Position numbers and translations under genes: made by a program. Below the pieces are notes generated by a model. That model was not told the origin of the DNA, ran no database searches, and was given only the letters and a program-made list of their open reading frames with translations. From Magnolia sinica (lineage: Eukaryota > Streptophyta > Magnoliopsida > Magnoliales > Magnoliaceae): 64,000 bases of DNA. This document shows, one piece after another, positions 21,424-33,049 of the stretch. Within the stretch, counting starts at the first letter, position 1, and each line of letters starts with the position of its first letter. Location of the stretch: positions 39,375,501-39,439,500 of the forward strand of contig NC_080574.1 of assembly GCF_029962835.1 (NCBI RefSeq), read 5' to 3'.

Positions 21424-23723
21424 AAGAGAAAAGAGGAAAGAGAGACGATGGATTTTTGGTGATTGATGTTGTGATTCTCTCCCATTACACGCACTGAATC
21501 ACCTTCCTGTTACGCTACACACTCAGTTTCGGCTATGATTTTGGATAAGAAACCCTAACCCTAATCTTATCATAAAGATCTGGGCTGATTATTTGTCAAA
21601 CTAGCTAACCATATGCGTTATTTAGGTGTCTGGCGTTCTATTTTCGGGAACGTAGAATTCAAAGCAAGTCCGAATCGAGTATTCCGATGAAAGGTGCGGA
21701 CTATAAACGTTTAGGTTGTGGTTGTCAATGCTTTCAATGTCAGTTAATGATTTATGTCTGACTTGATTGTTATCATATTGTCTTAGATATGCCATTTTTG
21801 ATATTGTATACATGTATGAACTATGTTGAACGAAAGATGCATCCCATGTGTTTGTTGAAATGTTTAAATGAATATGTAAACATGATTTATGCTTGCCATG
21901 ACTACTAATCTAGGATTCATCGTTGTCATATGCATGCCAACCTCTCTGTACAAGGATCTGCTAAAATATATGTTGTAACTAACCTAGTCTACGTATTTGG
22001 TGATGTGTGGTCTAAGTGTTTGATGAATTGTCTGAATGAGAAATTGTTGATGATTTGTATGTGATATGGGTGTTAAGATAGGATTCTTTCTTGCCTTACA
22101 CATATGTGTAGTTTCTTTCACGAAATCATATTCGCCTCTATGCAAATAATTGATAAAATGCTAGTATTTGGTAACATGATCAAGGTATTTGACGAAATGC
22201 TCAAATGAGGATTTCACTTGGATTGTTTGTTAAATGCTAAATTGATTATCACAGGTATTTAATTGTTGCATCTGAGTAAGATTGGGGTTACAACCTAGCC
22301 CAGGCAATCGGTAACAGTTCTTGTTCAGGTGACTGAATTAGTCTCGCCACATTGGGTATACTTGATGAATCTGGGTCACACGACGATTGTAGACAATGGT
22401 TAGGCCACGAGGGGTGCTTATGTGCTCCATGTCGATTAAGTCAGCGTGTGCCCGTACCAATCAAACTTGCCTAACAAACCGATCGGCCTATTGTGTGTTT
22501 ACCATGTATGGACATTATTGCTTGAATCTAAGGTACCCCTCTCCGATCTAAAGATCCACTTTAACTATGGTATCACGATCCGCTAAGACTCATGAGCCAG
22601 GCATGGTGGTATGGGACATCGTGTTCGAGTTGTCAGCCTACGCTGGGATGATGAGCCTCCCTGTAGTGACCAGTGAGCAACTCAAACTCATGAGCCAGGC
22701 ATGGTGGTATGGGACACCGTATTCAAGCTGTCGGCCTACGCTGAGGTGATTAGTCATTTGGTAGTGACCGCGAGAATAAACTTTTAAATTTGCCTATCGA
22801 CTGCTTTTCATTGGCAGTGATGACCCTACAACTTGCCTATCGTATGTGCTTGACTAAGAGTGATGAACCTAGATGGATCCTTCGGTTTGGGTCAATGATA
22901 TAAAGAGAGGTACCTTAGCTTACCAAATCTGTTGTATGAATAAGCTTAATTAACTATTGGGCTAACATGACCATGCATTACACTGCATTAGTTAGGACGT
23001 GCTTTAAAGGCGTGGAAGTTGCAAAGGAGGTAGTGATGTCATATGCGAAATTGGGTGTCAGAGTCGCTTGTTGAGGGAGCTTTGATGTGAGGGTATGCAT
23101 CATTACTTGCACTCCATTCTTGCATTAACAAGAGTAGTTAGGAAGTGATTGTTATGTTGTTTTGTCATTACTGCTTGATTGACTTGATAACATGTTAACA
23201 TTTGCTTTATAGTACCACTGAGTTGATCACTCACTCCCACTTTGGGACGGTGTTTTAAAACACCAACCAGACTCTGGTTTAGATGCAGGTGATGATGAAG
23301 TCTATGCGACGGAGCAGGACTTTATGGATGAGGAGGAGGAGTTCTCCTACTTTCAGCTCTCGAGCGGGTCTACGTAGACCTCATGCCGATGCGCAGGGAC
23401 TATAGGGATACTTTTCTAGTTGAACACCTTACAATTCCACATTTTGTATATTTTGAAACAATACATGTATATATTGAGTCCGGTTACATACTCATACTCT
23501 GGAGGTTTGTGAAACACTTACATGTTTAAATATATATGTTTCAGACTTCCGCTTGCTTAATTTAATTATATCCGGAGTATGATATGTTGTTTTAGTATAA
23601 TCTCACTCATGTTTAACTCATTAATATGGGCGAAATCTGAACATCATTATCCATATTGCATAAGTGATGTGTTGGATCTCGGGAGTAGAGCTTTGCTCGA
23701 CCCTCGAAATTCAGGGCGTTACA
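20547..23723 (+). repeat. 5' LTR of the chromovirus
   Basis: 3177 bp, from TGTAATGTCTC to GGGCGTTACA. It holds a TATA-like element TATAAATA at 21329-21336, about 60 bp upstream of a (GA)n microsatellite at 21388-21419, a plausible promoter and leader. It is related to the solo LTR at 56980-60239 and the block at 5030-8005. Confidence 0.92.
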
Positions 23724-23726
23724 AGT

Positions 23727-23738
23727 TGGTATCAGATC
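23727..23738 (+). other. Primer binding site (initiator tRNA-Met)
   Basis: TGGTATCAGATC, three bases after the LTR end, matches the complement of the plant initiator tRNA-Met 3' end in 11 of 12 positions as I recall it. Confidence 0.85.
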
Positions 23739-24499
23739 ATGATTTGGATTAAACTGGACCTGGGTTATAGGTAACACGATGCACTCGGACGCACTCTAAC
23801 TTAAGGAGGGGGCGATGAAATTTAGAGACCGCATTAGGATCCCAAAATTTCACCGATAGGCGAGACCGAGCAATTGTAATGGAGTTCCCGACGTATACCT
23901 GAGGGACGTGGGTCACGTGTATTGACCTAAGTTGCCTCTGGGTCATTAGTCGACGGGTTTAAGTCATTAGTCGATGACTTTCAAACCTGAAATGCATCTA
24001 AATGGCACGAATACGCGCGTGTTGAGCCATGAAAATGGGCCATGCAGACCTAAAACCCCAAAGCACGAAATTTGGTGGGGCCCAGGGGGTTCCACGCATC
24101 AAAACACAACCCGGGGGGGGGGGGGGGGGTGGCCACCACTGGACAGCCTAGATGGGCGCGGCGGCACTGTGGGGACGGCAGCGCACCACCGCCGGCCGAC
24201 CCAAGTAGGTCCCTCCCACGTGTGGCGGGCCCCTTTTAACCCTCAAAACCTCCCTCTTTCTTCATTTTACCCTATTCCTATTCCACAAACACTTCCAAAC
24301 CTCTTAAAAATCCTCTTTCTCTCTCGAATCTCCTTCTCCATACATTCAAATCTCTCATTTCCCCTACATCCTACACCCCTCCACCACTATTCCTCTAAAA
24401 CTACCCATTATATCTTCTCATTTCTCTTATTCTCACCTATTTGGGCACAAAAACCCTCTTTTTGTGTCTCATAACTTCCATACCTTCAAACCCACTTCA

Positions 24500-25802
24500 T
24501 TCTCAAAGCCTTTCCATCTCAATGGCTCTCTTTAAGCTTACATCGCCATTTTCTTCATCTCAACACTCATTTCCCTTATGGGAAAGAAGAGAGCAGCCCC
24601 AATGAGGCCAGGCCTAGTCATCCAAGCTGTTCTAAGAAGAAGACAAGTGCCGAGACAAGCACAAGTGCCGAGCGAAAGTCAAAATGGGACCTCGACCCTC
24701 GAATCCTGATAGAAAGGTCTCTATCGGTGGGCGCCGAACTCGGTAAGTTTTGTGATCGCAAGGTTGTGTTTGAAGCTCACATTGATGAGAAGTTATTTGG
24801 GTTATATCCCTTGATCGATCTCCTCCTTGAGAGTGGGTGGGGTCCCATATTTGAAGGAAAAACTCATACAAGTGAAGGCACCGTACGAGCCTTCTATGCT
24901 CACATATGGGACCTTACTCTGGAGCCTCTCCAGTTTATCATACCGTTGAGAAGAACTCAAGCCAGGGTCGATGTGGATATCATGGCACGTATCATGGGAA
25001 TGGAACATGGAGTTGTACACGCCAGTGATACCAATCTCGCTAGTGAACGGGAGAGAAATCGCCACACACATTTTCTTTGCGGCCAACTTATTGAGGGGAG
25101 GCAAGGGAATAGCCTCGCATCGACCAGTATGACAGAGGATTTCCACCTACTCCACCATATCTGCACGTACAACGTGTATCCTAGGTGGAGTAATCGCACA
25201 AAATGCACTAGATTTATGGTGGACTTCCTATACCGGGTCAGACAGGGAGAAAAAGTGCGCCTGCCTACTCTCACCTTGACTCAGATAACCAATACTGCAC
25301 GATCTACTCGGGGGGATGCTTCCCTCCCATTCGGCTGACTTATCTGCAAGATCATCCGCAACTTCAGATTCAGGCTTCATATGGATAATCTTGCGCCTAT
25401 CCACTTCATTAATGAGACTACACTCAACAATATGGGAATAAGCCCTAGGCAACGCCAAGCCAGGATTGATGAGTACGAGGTGAGATAGAAGAAGAGACTG
25501 AATAACAGGAAGGCAGTGAAGAAGAGGAAGGCGGTGAGGAAGAGGAGCAGGAAGAAGAAGAGGAGGCCCAAGACTCCGACGGGGGACCTCCTACTACACA
25601 TGAAGACTGCCATGATCGAGCCACCTTAAAGGCCCGCATGGCCAAGATTGAGGAAAATCGGGCCTACTTAAAGCAGAAGTTCGAGGAGAACTAGGCCTAT
25701 CTGAAGCAAAAGTTTAAGAGAATGTCTCACACCATAAAGGCCCTTTTGTGTTGTATGCAGGATAAGGGTGCGCCTCTGCCTTTGCTGAAATCAGAGGACT
25801 AG
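24500..25802 (+). pseudogene. Extra ORF upstream of gag: putative plant transposon protein domain
   Basis: Fossil reading frame between the primer site and gag. Its longest open part is 24727-25338 (about 200 residues, LFGLYPLIDLLLESGWGP, DVDIMARIMGMEHGV, LLHHICTYNVYPRWSN). Downstream come an acidic stretch and a helical tail. The order of domain, low complexity and coiled tail matches the gene at 10747-12050, and the shared pattern H-x-I-x-T-x-N-V-Y suggests homology. Tekay-type chromoviruses do not normally carry a pre-gag ORF; Tat/Ogre elements do, but of a different family as far as I know. It may be a captured gene or a nested remnant. Confidence 0.6.
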
Positions 25803-26399
25803 TTATATATTTGTAGTTGTTTCCTTGCTTTTTGTAATAGCCTTCGTTAGGCTTAGGCTTTTTGTTAATTCGCTTATATGGATCCTCTGTCATAGTTCAT
25901 GTAAAAACTACATCATATGTATTGTGACAAATTTTATTAAATGAAATGCATGAAGCTTCTTTTATTTAGAAATGTGTGAAATATTTAGAAAAAGTGGATG
26001 ATGTTATCCTAATCATATAAACGTTGCACCCTATTTTGTATATAGGGAATGCCTCCTAAAACCACTCGAAATATGGCACGTCTCCCACTTGGCGGATCGA
26101 TTGATGGGGCCCCTCCCCCGAGCAATAGCCACACGGACCCTAGTTTGGGCCCTGGTATTGAGATAATGCCGGATTTACAACCGCAATGGGCCAACACCAA
26201 GTGCACCACCAGTTCTGGGTCAGAACCGTGCGTCTTCGTCGACCCCACACATGCCTCAGGCGGCCTCTCCCCCTGATAGGTTGGAGTAGATGATGCTCCT
26301 AATGTAATAATAAAAATAAGTTTTGGCCACTATAGTAGGGGCCATTACACAAAACATGAATGTGGCCCTGCCTATGCCACCCGTGCATCCTACTGGGAC

Positions 26400-29300
26400 T
26401 ATGACTACAAGTGGCCTATTTGAGCACTTTTAGCACCTCCGCCCTCTCACTTTTGCGTGTACTCATAGACCCGAGGAGGTTGAGTACTGGTTGGATCACA
26501 TATTCAAGATGTTGAAGCCATTGCACTGTACTGAAGCAGAGCAAGTCGAGCTTGTTACGTATATGTTTGAAAAGGAGGCTAGTCTTTGGTGGGATAGTGT
26601 CCTACGAACCGTTCCCACAGGATTAATGTGGACATGGGACGAGTTCAAAACCTATTTTCATGGAAAGTATTTTCCCCTCACTTACTGTAATGAAATGAAG
26701 GGCAAATTTCTCCACCTCTGACAAGGAGAAATGACCGTGGCAGAATACGAGAACCGTTTCACAGAGCTGGCCAGATATGCTCCATTGATTCTGGTAGATG
26801 AGCCGATGAGAATGCAACAGTTTTCAGAAGGTCTACGGGCTGATATCTGCACTAAGATGTGTTGCGCTACCATTCCCAACTATACTGAGCTAGTGAACAT
26901 GTCCCTACGAGCTGAGCAGGATAGTGAATGAGTGTCTCGAACACGCATGCCGATGGGCCCGAGGCCTAGGCCTGAATTACAGAACCGGCCATTTCTCAGC
27001 AAGAGGCCACGTATGAACTCGCCTCCCAGACCAATGGCTCCGCCGACACATCAGAGGCGAACTGACCGTTGGTGTACTTATTGTAACATAGGGGGACACA
27101 ATGACCCCTTTTATTTTATCAAGATGAAAGACAACGGTTTCACGCCACCTCATAAGGTTAACCGTCAGCCACCACTAGCTATTTCAGCTCCACCTCTATG
27201 ATCTGCACCACCGGCACAGCCATTCTACCAACCGCCTGTACCTCAAAAAAGGTCACCTCAATGACCTATGGTAGCACAACCAAATCATCCACAATAAGCT
27301 CGTGTACATGCACTTGCAGCTGAAGCATCTGAGTCAGCAACTGCAGTACCGTTAGCCTTTGAAGTTACTGCCCACATCTAAGGTACACCAGTTTTTCTAT
27401 TGATGGACACTGGGTCCATTATTTCGATGATAGCTTACTCTACAGTCAAGCATTTAAGGCTGAACACTACCTCTATGGTTGGGGTGAGAGTCATTATAGC
27501 AGCAGGAACCTTCACCAACGTTACTAACCTTTGTAAGTAGTGCCCGATAGACTTAGGGAGCAAAGTGGTGAACATTGACTTGATAGTAACCAAGATATAT
27601 CATTATGGCGTCATCCTAGGCATGGATTGGCTCACCAAAATGAAAGCAAAGATTGACTGTGAAACTAGATTGGTGATAGCCTATGGGCTCGAAGATACGA
27701 CCTTCACTTTCCTAGTTCAGGTCAGTTGTGCTTACCGCATTCGTTGTTATGCCTCCCTATTGAAAAATTGTGATAGTCCGTCACTTAGGAACACGCCAGT
27801 AGTCCAATATTTCATGGATGTGTTTAAAGCGATCCCTGGAATACCTCCTCAATGCAAGATCGACTTTACCATCGACCTTGTGCCAGATGCGACGTTATTT
27901 CCTTACCGACATACCGCATGCCTCCGTGTTAAATGGATGAATTGAGGAAGTAGATTGATGATTTGTTGAATTCAGGTTTCATAAGGCCGAGCGTATCTCC
28001 TTGGGGAGCACCTATGTTATTTGTGAAAAAAAGGATGGATCCCTACGGTTGTGTATAGATTATTGCAGGTTAAACCACGTCACAGTGAAGAACAAATATC
28101 CTCTGCCCAGGATAGATGACTTGTTTGACTAGTTGAAGGGGGTGCAATATTTCTCTAAAATAGACTTATAATTCGGGTATCATCAATTGCGCGTCAGAAA
28201 TGAAGACGTGCAGAAAATAGTTTTCATGACCAGTCTCGGGCACTACGAATTCCTCGTGATGCCGTTTGGACTTACAAATGCACCTGCCGTGTTCATGGAT
28301 CTCATGAACCGGGTATTTTGGCCGTATCTATATTGATTCATCATTATATTTACAAATGACATTTTGAAATACTCAAAGAGCCAGAAGGATCACGAAGAAC
28401 ACCTGCGAGCAGTCCTTGATACTCTCAGGAAGAATCAATTATTTGTATAGTACCGGAAATGTGACTTCTGGAAGGAAGAAGTCAAGTTCTTAGGACACGT
28501 GATTTCTAAGGAAGGAATCGCCGTGGACCTTGCCAAGGTAACCGCGGTACAAGACTAGGAGTAGCCCGGTTCAGTAATAGAAGTGAGGAGCTTGCTTAGA
28601 CTTGCCCGCTATTATTGCCGATTCATTAAAGATTTCTCCAAGATAGCCCGATCGTTGTTGCAACTCACTCGGAAAGATCTTAAGTTTACTTGGAACAAGA
28701 AAACAGAAGTAGCCTTTTTGGAATTGAAGGACAAGCTGACGTCCGCACCCGTGCTAGTACTACCAAAGCAAGGGGTCAAATATACTGTATACACTGACGC
28801 CTCTCGTGTCGATTTCGGATGTGTACTGATGTAGAAGGATAGGGTGATTGCCTATGACTCACGACAGTTGAGGAAACACGAAGAAAACTACCCCACTCAC
28901 GACCTGGAATTAGTGGCAGTTATCTTCGTATTAAAGCTTTGGAGACATTACTTTTACGGAGAGGAGTTCGAGCTCTTTGCGACCACAGGAGCCTCAAGTA
29001 CATCTTTACGCACAGGGACTTGAATATGAGACAATGATGTTGGATAGAGACCTTGAAAGACTTCAAGTTTGAGGTCTCCTACCATCTTGGCAAGGCCAAC
29101 CTTCTAACCGATTCGTTGAGCTGCAAGAAAATAATAGAATTTGCAACCCCACTGATGATAGAAGAGTGAAATATGGTAGAATCGTGGAAGATTTTGAACA
29201 AAAGCTGACAGTGGAGGAGCCATTCCAGAGCGTCGCACACATCCACGTGTAGCCACTTATTGATTACCGAATCATTGTGGCTCAGAAAGAAGATGAACTG

Positions 29301-30700
29301 TTGCTGAGGATGAGAGAACGTGCAAGTGATAGTGAAGAATCCGAATGGAGGGTTGGCTCGGATGGAGGTTTGTGAAATCATGACCACCTATGCGTCCTGG
29401 ATCTTCATGACTTGAGGAGAGAAGTTCTGGAGGCCGCTCACAATTCAGAGCTAGCAATGCATCCGGGTAGTACGAAGATGTATTGAGACATGAAATGTTC
29501 GTACTGGTGGAACAACATGAAGGCCCAAATAGCAGACTTTGTGTCTCGATGTCTCACATGCTAGCAAGTTAAGGCCGAACATCTACTTCAGCCTATGCCC
29601 ATAGCCGAGTGGAAGTGGGATTTCATATCCATGGAAGTCATTTCTGAGTTACCCAAGACGAGAAAGGGGCATGTCTCCATTTGGGTGATTATAGACTGAT
29701 TGATGAAATCGGCTCATTTCCTCCCAATTAGAGTTTCTAATTGGGTAGATGACCTGGCCAAGCTATACATTAAAGAGTAGTATGACTGCATGGGGTTCCT
29801 ATGGAGATTGTGTCGGACTGAGACACACAATTCATATTTATTTTCTGGACTCGAATCCAAGAAGCAATGGGAGTAAAACTAAAGTTCAGTACCTTGTTCC
29901 ACCCACAAACCGATGGGCAGACAGAACGAGTAAATCAGATACTTGAAGACATGTTACGAGCGTGCATACTTGACTTTAAGGACAACTGGGATGACTATCT
30001 CCCTTATGCCGAGTTTGCTTATAACAACAACTTCCAAGCAAGCATTGGCATGGCTCCTTACAAAGCCCTGTATGGACGCCCATGTTGAGCTCTACATTGT
30101 TGGGCAGAAGTTGGCAAAAAGAGTTTGGTTGGCCCAGATTCGGTTCAGGCGACCTCAGAGAAGATTGATATTATCAGGTGTCAACTTCTTACAGTCCAGA
30201 GTAGATAGAAGAGTTACGCCGATATAAGATAGAGACAACTAGAATTTGATGTTGGAGACCATGTATTCCTTAAGGCTTCCCCAATGAAGGGAGTCCTTCG
30301 TTTTGGCAAGAAGGGAAAACTTACGCAGAGATTCATTGACCCATTCCAGATTTTAGACCGAGTGGGTGTGGTAGCATACCGTCTCCCTTTGTCCACACCA
30401 TTCGCAGGCTTGCACAACGTATTTCACGTATCGATGTTGAAGAAATATGTTCCTAACCCTATCCATATTATCAAATGGGAGCAAGTGCAGCTAAGTGAAT
30501 ATGCTACCTATGTACTGCGACCAACACGTGTTCTAGATAGGAAAGAATAAGTGTTACGCAGCAAAGTGATCCCACTCGTAAAAGTGTTATGGACACACCA
30601 CACTGAGGAAGAGGCTATTTGGGAAACGGAAGCCGAAGTCTGAAAGAACTACCCTCAGATCCTCAAGCAGTACGAAAATGTACAAATTTCAAGGAAGAAA
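26400..30700 (+). pseudogene. gag-pol region of the chromovirus, heavily broken
   Basis: Fossil. Recognisable parts in order: gag capsid-like region about 26450-26930 (LVTYMFEKEASLWWDSV, MTVAEYENRFTELARYAP); a basic, proline-rich nucleocapsid region with a degenerate zinc knuckle to about 27200; aspartic protease near 27390-27500 (LLMDTGS); reverse transcriptase and RNase H about 27900-29050; integrase about 29450-30100 (HPQTDGQTERVNQ, YNNNFQASIGMAPYKALYG); and a C-terminal chromodomain-like tail about 30550-30680 (VKVLWTHHTEEEAIWE). The tail and the integrase C terminus point to a Tekay/Del chromovirus. Confidence 0.88.
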
Positions 30701-30722
30701 ATTTTCTTTAAGAGGGGTAGAT

Positions 30723-32307
30723 TGTAACGTCTCGGGAAAAATCCGTACAAAGGCTTGAGTACCACCTCAGGTAGAAATACCTAGTCTACGTATTTGGTGA
30801 AGTGTAGTCTAAGTGTTTGATGAATTGTTTGAATAAGAAATTGTTGATGATTTGTATGTATTACGAGTGTTAAGATAGGATTCTTTCTTGCCTTATACAT
30901 GTGTAGTTTCTTTCATGAAATCATGTTCGCCTCTATGCAAATGATTGATAAAATGTTAGTATTTTGTAACATGATTAAGGTGTTTGATGAAATGCTCAAA
31001 TGAGGATTTCACTTGGATTGCTTGTTAAATGCTAAATTGATTATCACATGTATTTAATTGCTGCATCTGAGTAAGATTAGGGCTACAACCTAACCCAGGC
31101 AATCGGTAACAGTTCCTGTTCGGGTGGCTGAATTAGTCTCGCCACATTGGGTATACTTGATGAATCTGGGTTGCACGATGATTATCAACGGTAGTTAGGC
31201 CAAGAGGGGTGCTTATGTGCTCCATGTCAATTAAGTTAGCATGTGCCCGTACCAATCAAACTTGCCTAACAAATCGATTAGCTTATTATGTGTTTACCAT
31301 GTATGGACACTATTGCTTGAATCTAAGGTACCCCTGTCCGATGTAAAGGCCCACTTTAACCATGGTACCACATTTGAATTTGCTTATTGACTACTTTTCA
31401 TTGGGAGTGATGACCCTACAACTTGCCTATCGTATGTGCTTGACTAGGAGTGACGAACCTAGATGGATCCTTCGGTTCGGGTCAATGATATAAAGGGAGG
31501 TACCCTAGCTTTCCAAATTTGCTGTATGAATAAACTTAATTAATTACTAGGCTAACATGACCATGCATTGCACTGCATTAGTTAGGATGTGCTTTAAAGG
31601 CGTGGAAGTCACACAAGAGGCAGTGATGTCATCTGCGAAATTGGGTGTCGGAGTCGCTTGTTGAGGGAGATTTGATGCGAGGGCATGCATCATTACTTGT
31701 ACTCCATTCCTGCATTAAAAAGAGTAGCTAGGAAGTGATTGTTATGTTGCTTTATCATTACTGTTTGATTGACTTGATAACATGTTAACCTTTACCTTAT
31801 AGTACCACTGAGTTGATCACTCACTCCCACTCTGGGATGGTATTTTAAAACACCAACTAGACTCTGATTTAGATACAGGTGATGATGAAGTCTGTGACGG
31901 AGCAGGACTTTATGGATGAGGAGTTCTCCTACTTTCAGCTCTCTGGCGGGTCTATATAGACCTTATGCTGATACGCAGGGAACACTGGGATAATTGGCTT
32001 AGTTGGACATCTTTAATTTTCACATTTTGTATATTTTGAAACAATATATGTACATATTGAGCCCGGTTACATAATCATACTCTGGAGGTTGAGAATCACT
32101 TACCTATTCAAATACATATATGTTTTAGTCTTCCGCTTACTTAATTTAATTATATCCGGAGTATGATATACTATTTTAGTATAATCCCACTCATGTTCAA
32201 CTCATTAATATAGGCAAAATCTTATCATCATTATCCATATTGCATAAGTGATGTGCTGGATCTCGGGAGTAGAGCTTTACTCAACCCTCGAAATTCAGGG
32301 CGTTACA
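30723..32307 (+). repeat. 3' LTR of the chromovirus, short form
   Basis: 1585 bp, TGTAACGTCTC to GGGCGTTACA, directly after a purine-rich tract. It is collinear with the 5' LTR but lacks about half its length. The shared parts are about 90 percent identical by eye. Confidence 0.9.
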
Positions 32308-32312
32308 TGCTA

Positions 32313-33049
32313 ACTATCAATTCCTAGCTTTATCTAATCATGCATACATAAATTAAATATTCAATCACATAAGCATAATTAAACAAGTGTGTAAATACAA
32401 TCCCAAATACAAACATGTATAGTGGTTCAATTTTCCTACTCTACTCTCGGCGGATGCACTTAAACCATGAGTGTATCAGATTTCACTATCAGAGATTTTA
32501 AATCAGGTTGACCTCTAACCTTTAAAATCATATACAAGAATCGGATCCTCCAAGAGACTTTCCGTGCTTTTCTATACGCTCACCACAAACCTCAGTCCTA
32601 CACAAGAACCTACTAACGTACTCTAGCCGGAGGCTCCCCTAAGAGACTTTAGTTGGTTTTTCTTAGGCTAACCAATAACCTCAGGGTCTGCTCAATGGAA
32701 TTGAGTAACACTTGAAATATGGCATTTTTGGTGTATGATTTCACAACAGCTTCACATCTCTTCAAGCCTTATTTATCATGTTTCAATTCGGTTTCTAAGG
32801 CTAAGAGATTATTAACAAGGTTTACCTATTAAGCCAAGATCATATAGAGGTTCAAGGGTTATTTTGGGTTAAGGGTTAGAGTCACTAAGGCACATCATTT
32901 ATATATTCTTTGTTCCTTGATGCACTTGTCCTCTTGTATCTTCGGTCTTCAGCTTCCAGAGACTTAACTAACTACATGACATAGGGACTCACGTGATTGA
33001 CAAATAAGATGCACAAATCAGTGCACTAATAATAAGATGTCGATATGTT
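32313..33049. other. Intergenic stretch
   Basis: No gene seen. The section 32400-32700 ('cggcggatgcacttaaacc', 'gagattttaaatcaggttga') has the look of a dispersed repeat or an eroded LTR-element piece, without coding sequence. Confidence 0.4.

Larger units (their letters stand above)
20547..32307 (+). mobile_element. Ty3/gypsy chromovirus (Tekay/Del-like) fossil
   Basis: Fossil with both LTRs (20547-23723 and 30723-32307), each TG...CA, and a 5-bp target duplication TGCTA (20542-20546 and 32308-32312). A primer site for initiator tRNA-Met follows the 5' LTR, and a purine tract (about 30709-30721) precedes the 3' LTR. Internal order is extra ORF, gag, protease, RT-RNase H, integrase, chromodomain-like C terminus, which fits chromoviruses of the Tekay/Del group. 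The coding region is heavily broken, well over a dozen interruptions by eye, and cannot be active. A 250-bp stretch of the two LTRs differs by roughly 8-10 percent by eye, implying insertion millions of years ago. The 3' LTR is about half as long as the 5' one. Confidence 0.92.

Noticed and set aside
25377-25645. Serine/leucine-rich minus-strand frames
   Set aside because: They are the complement of an acidic low-complexity stretch of the retroelement's extra ORF.
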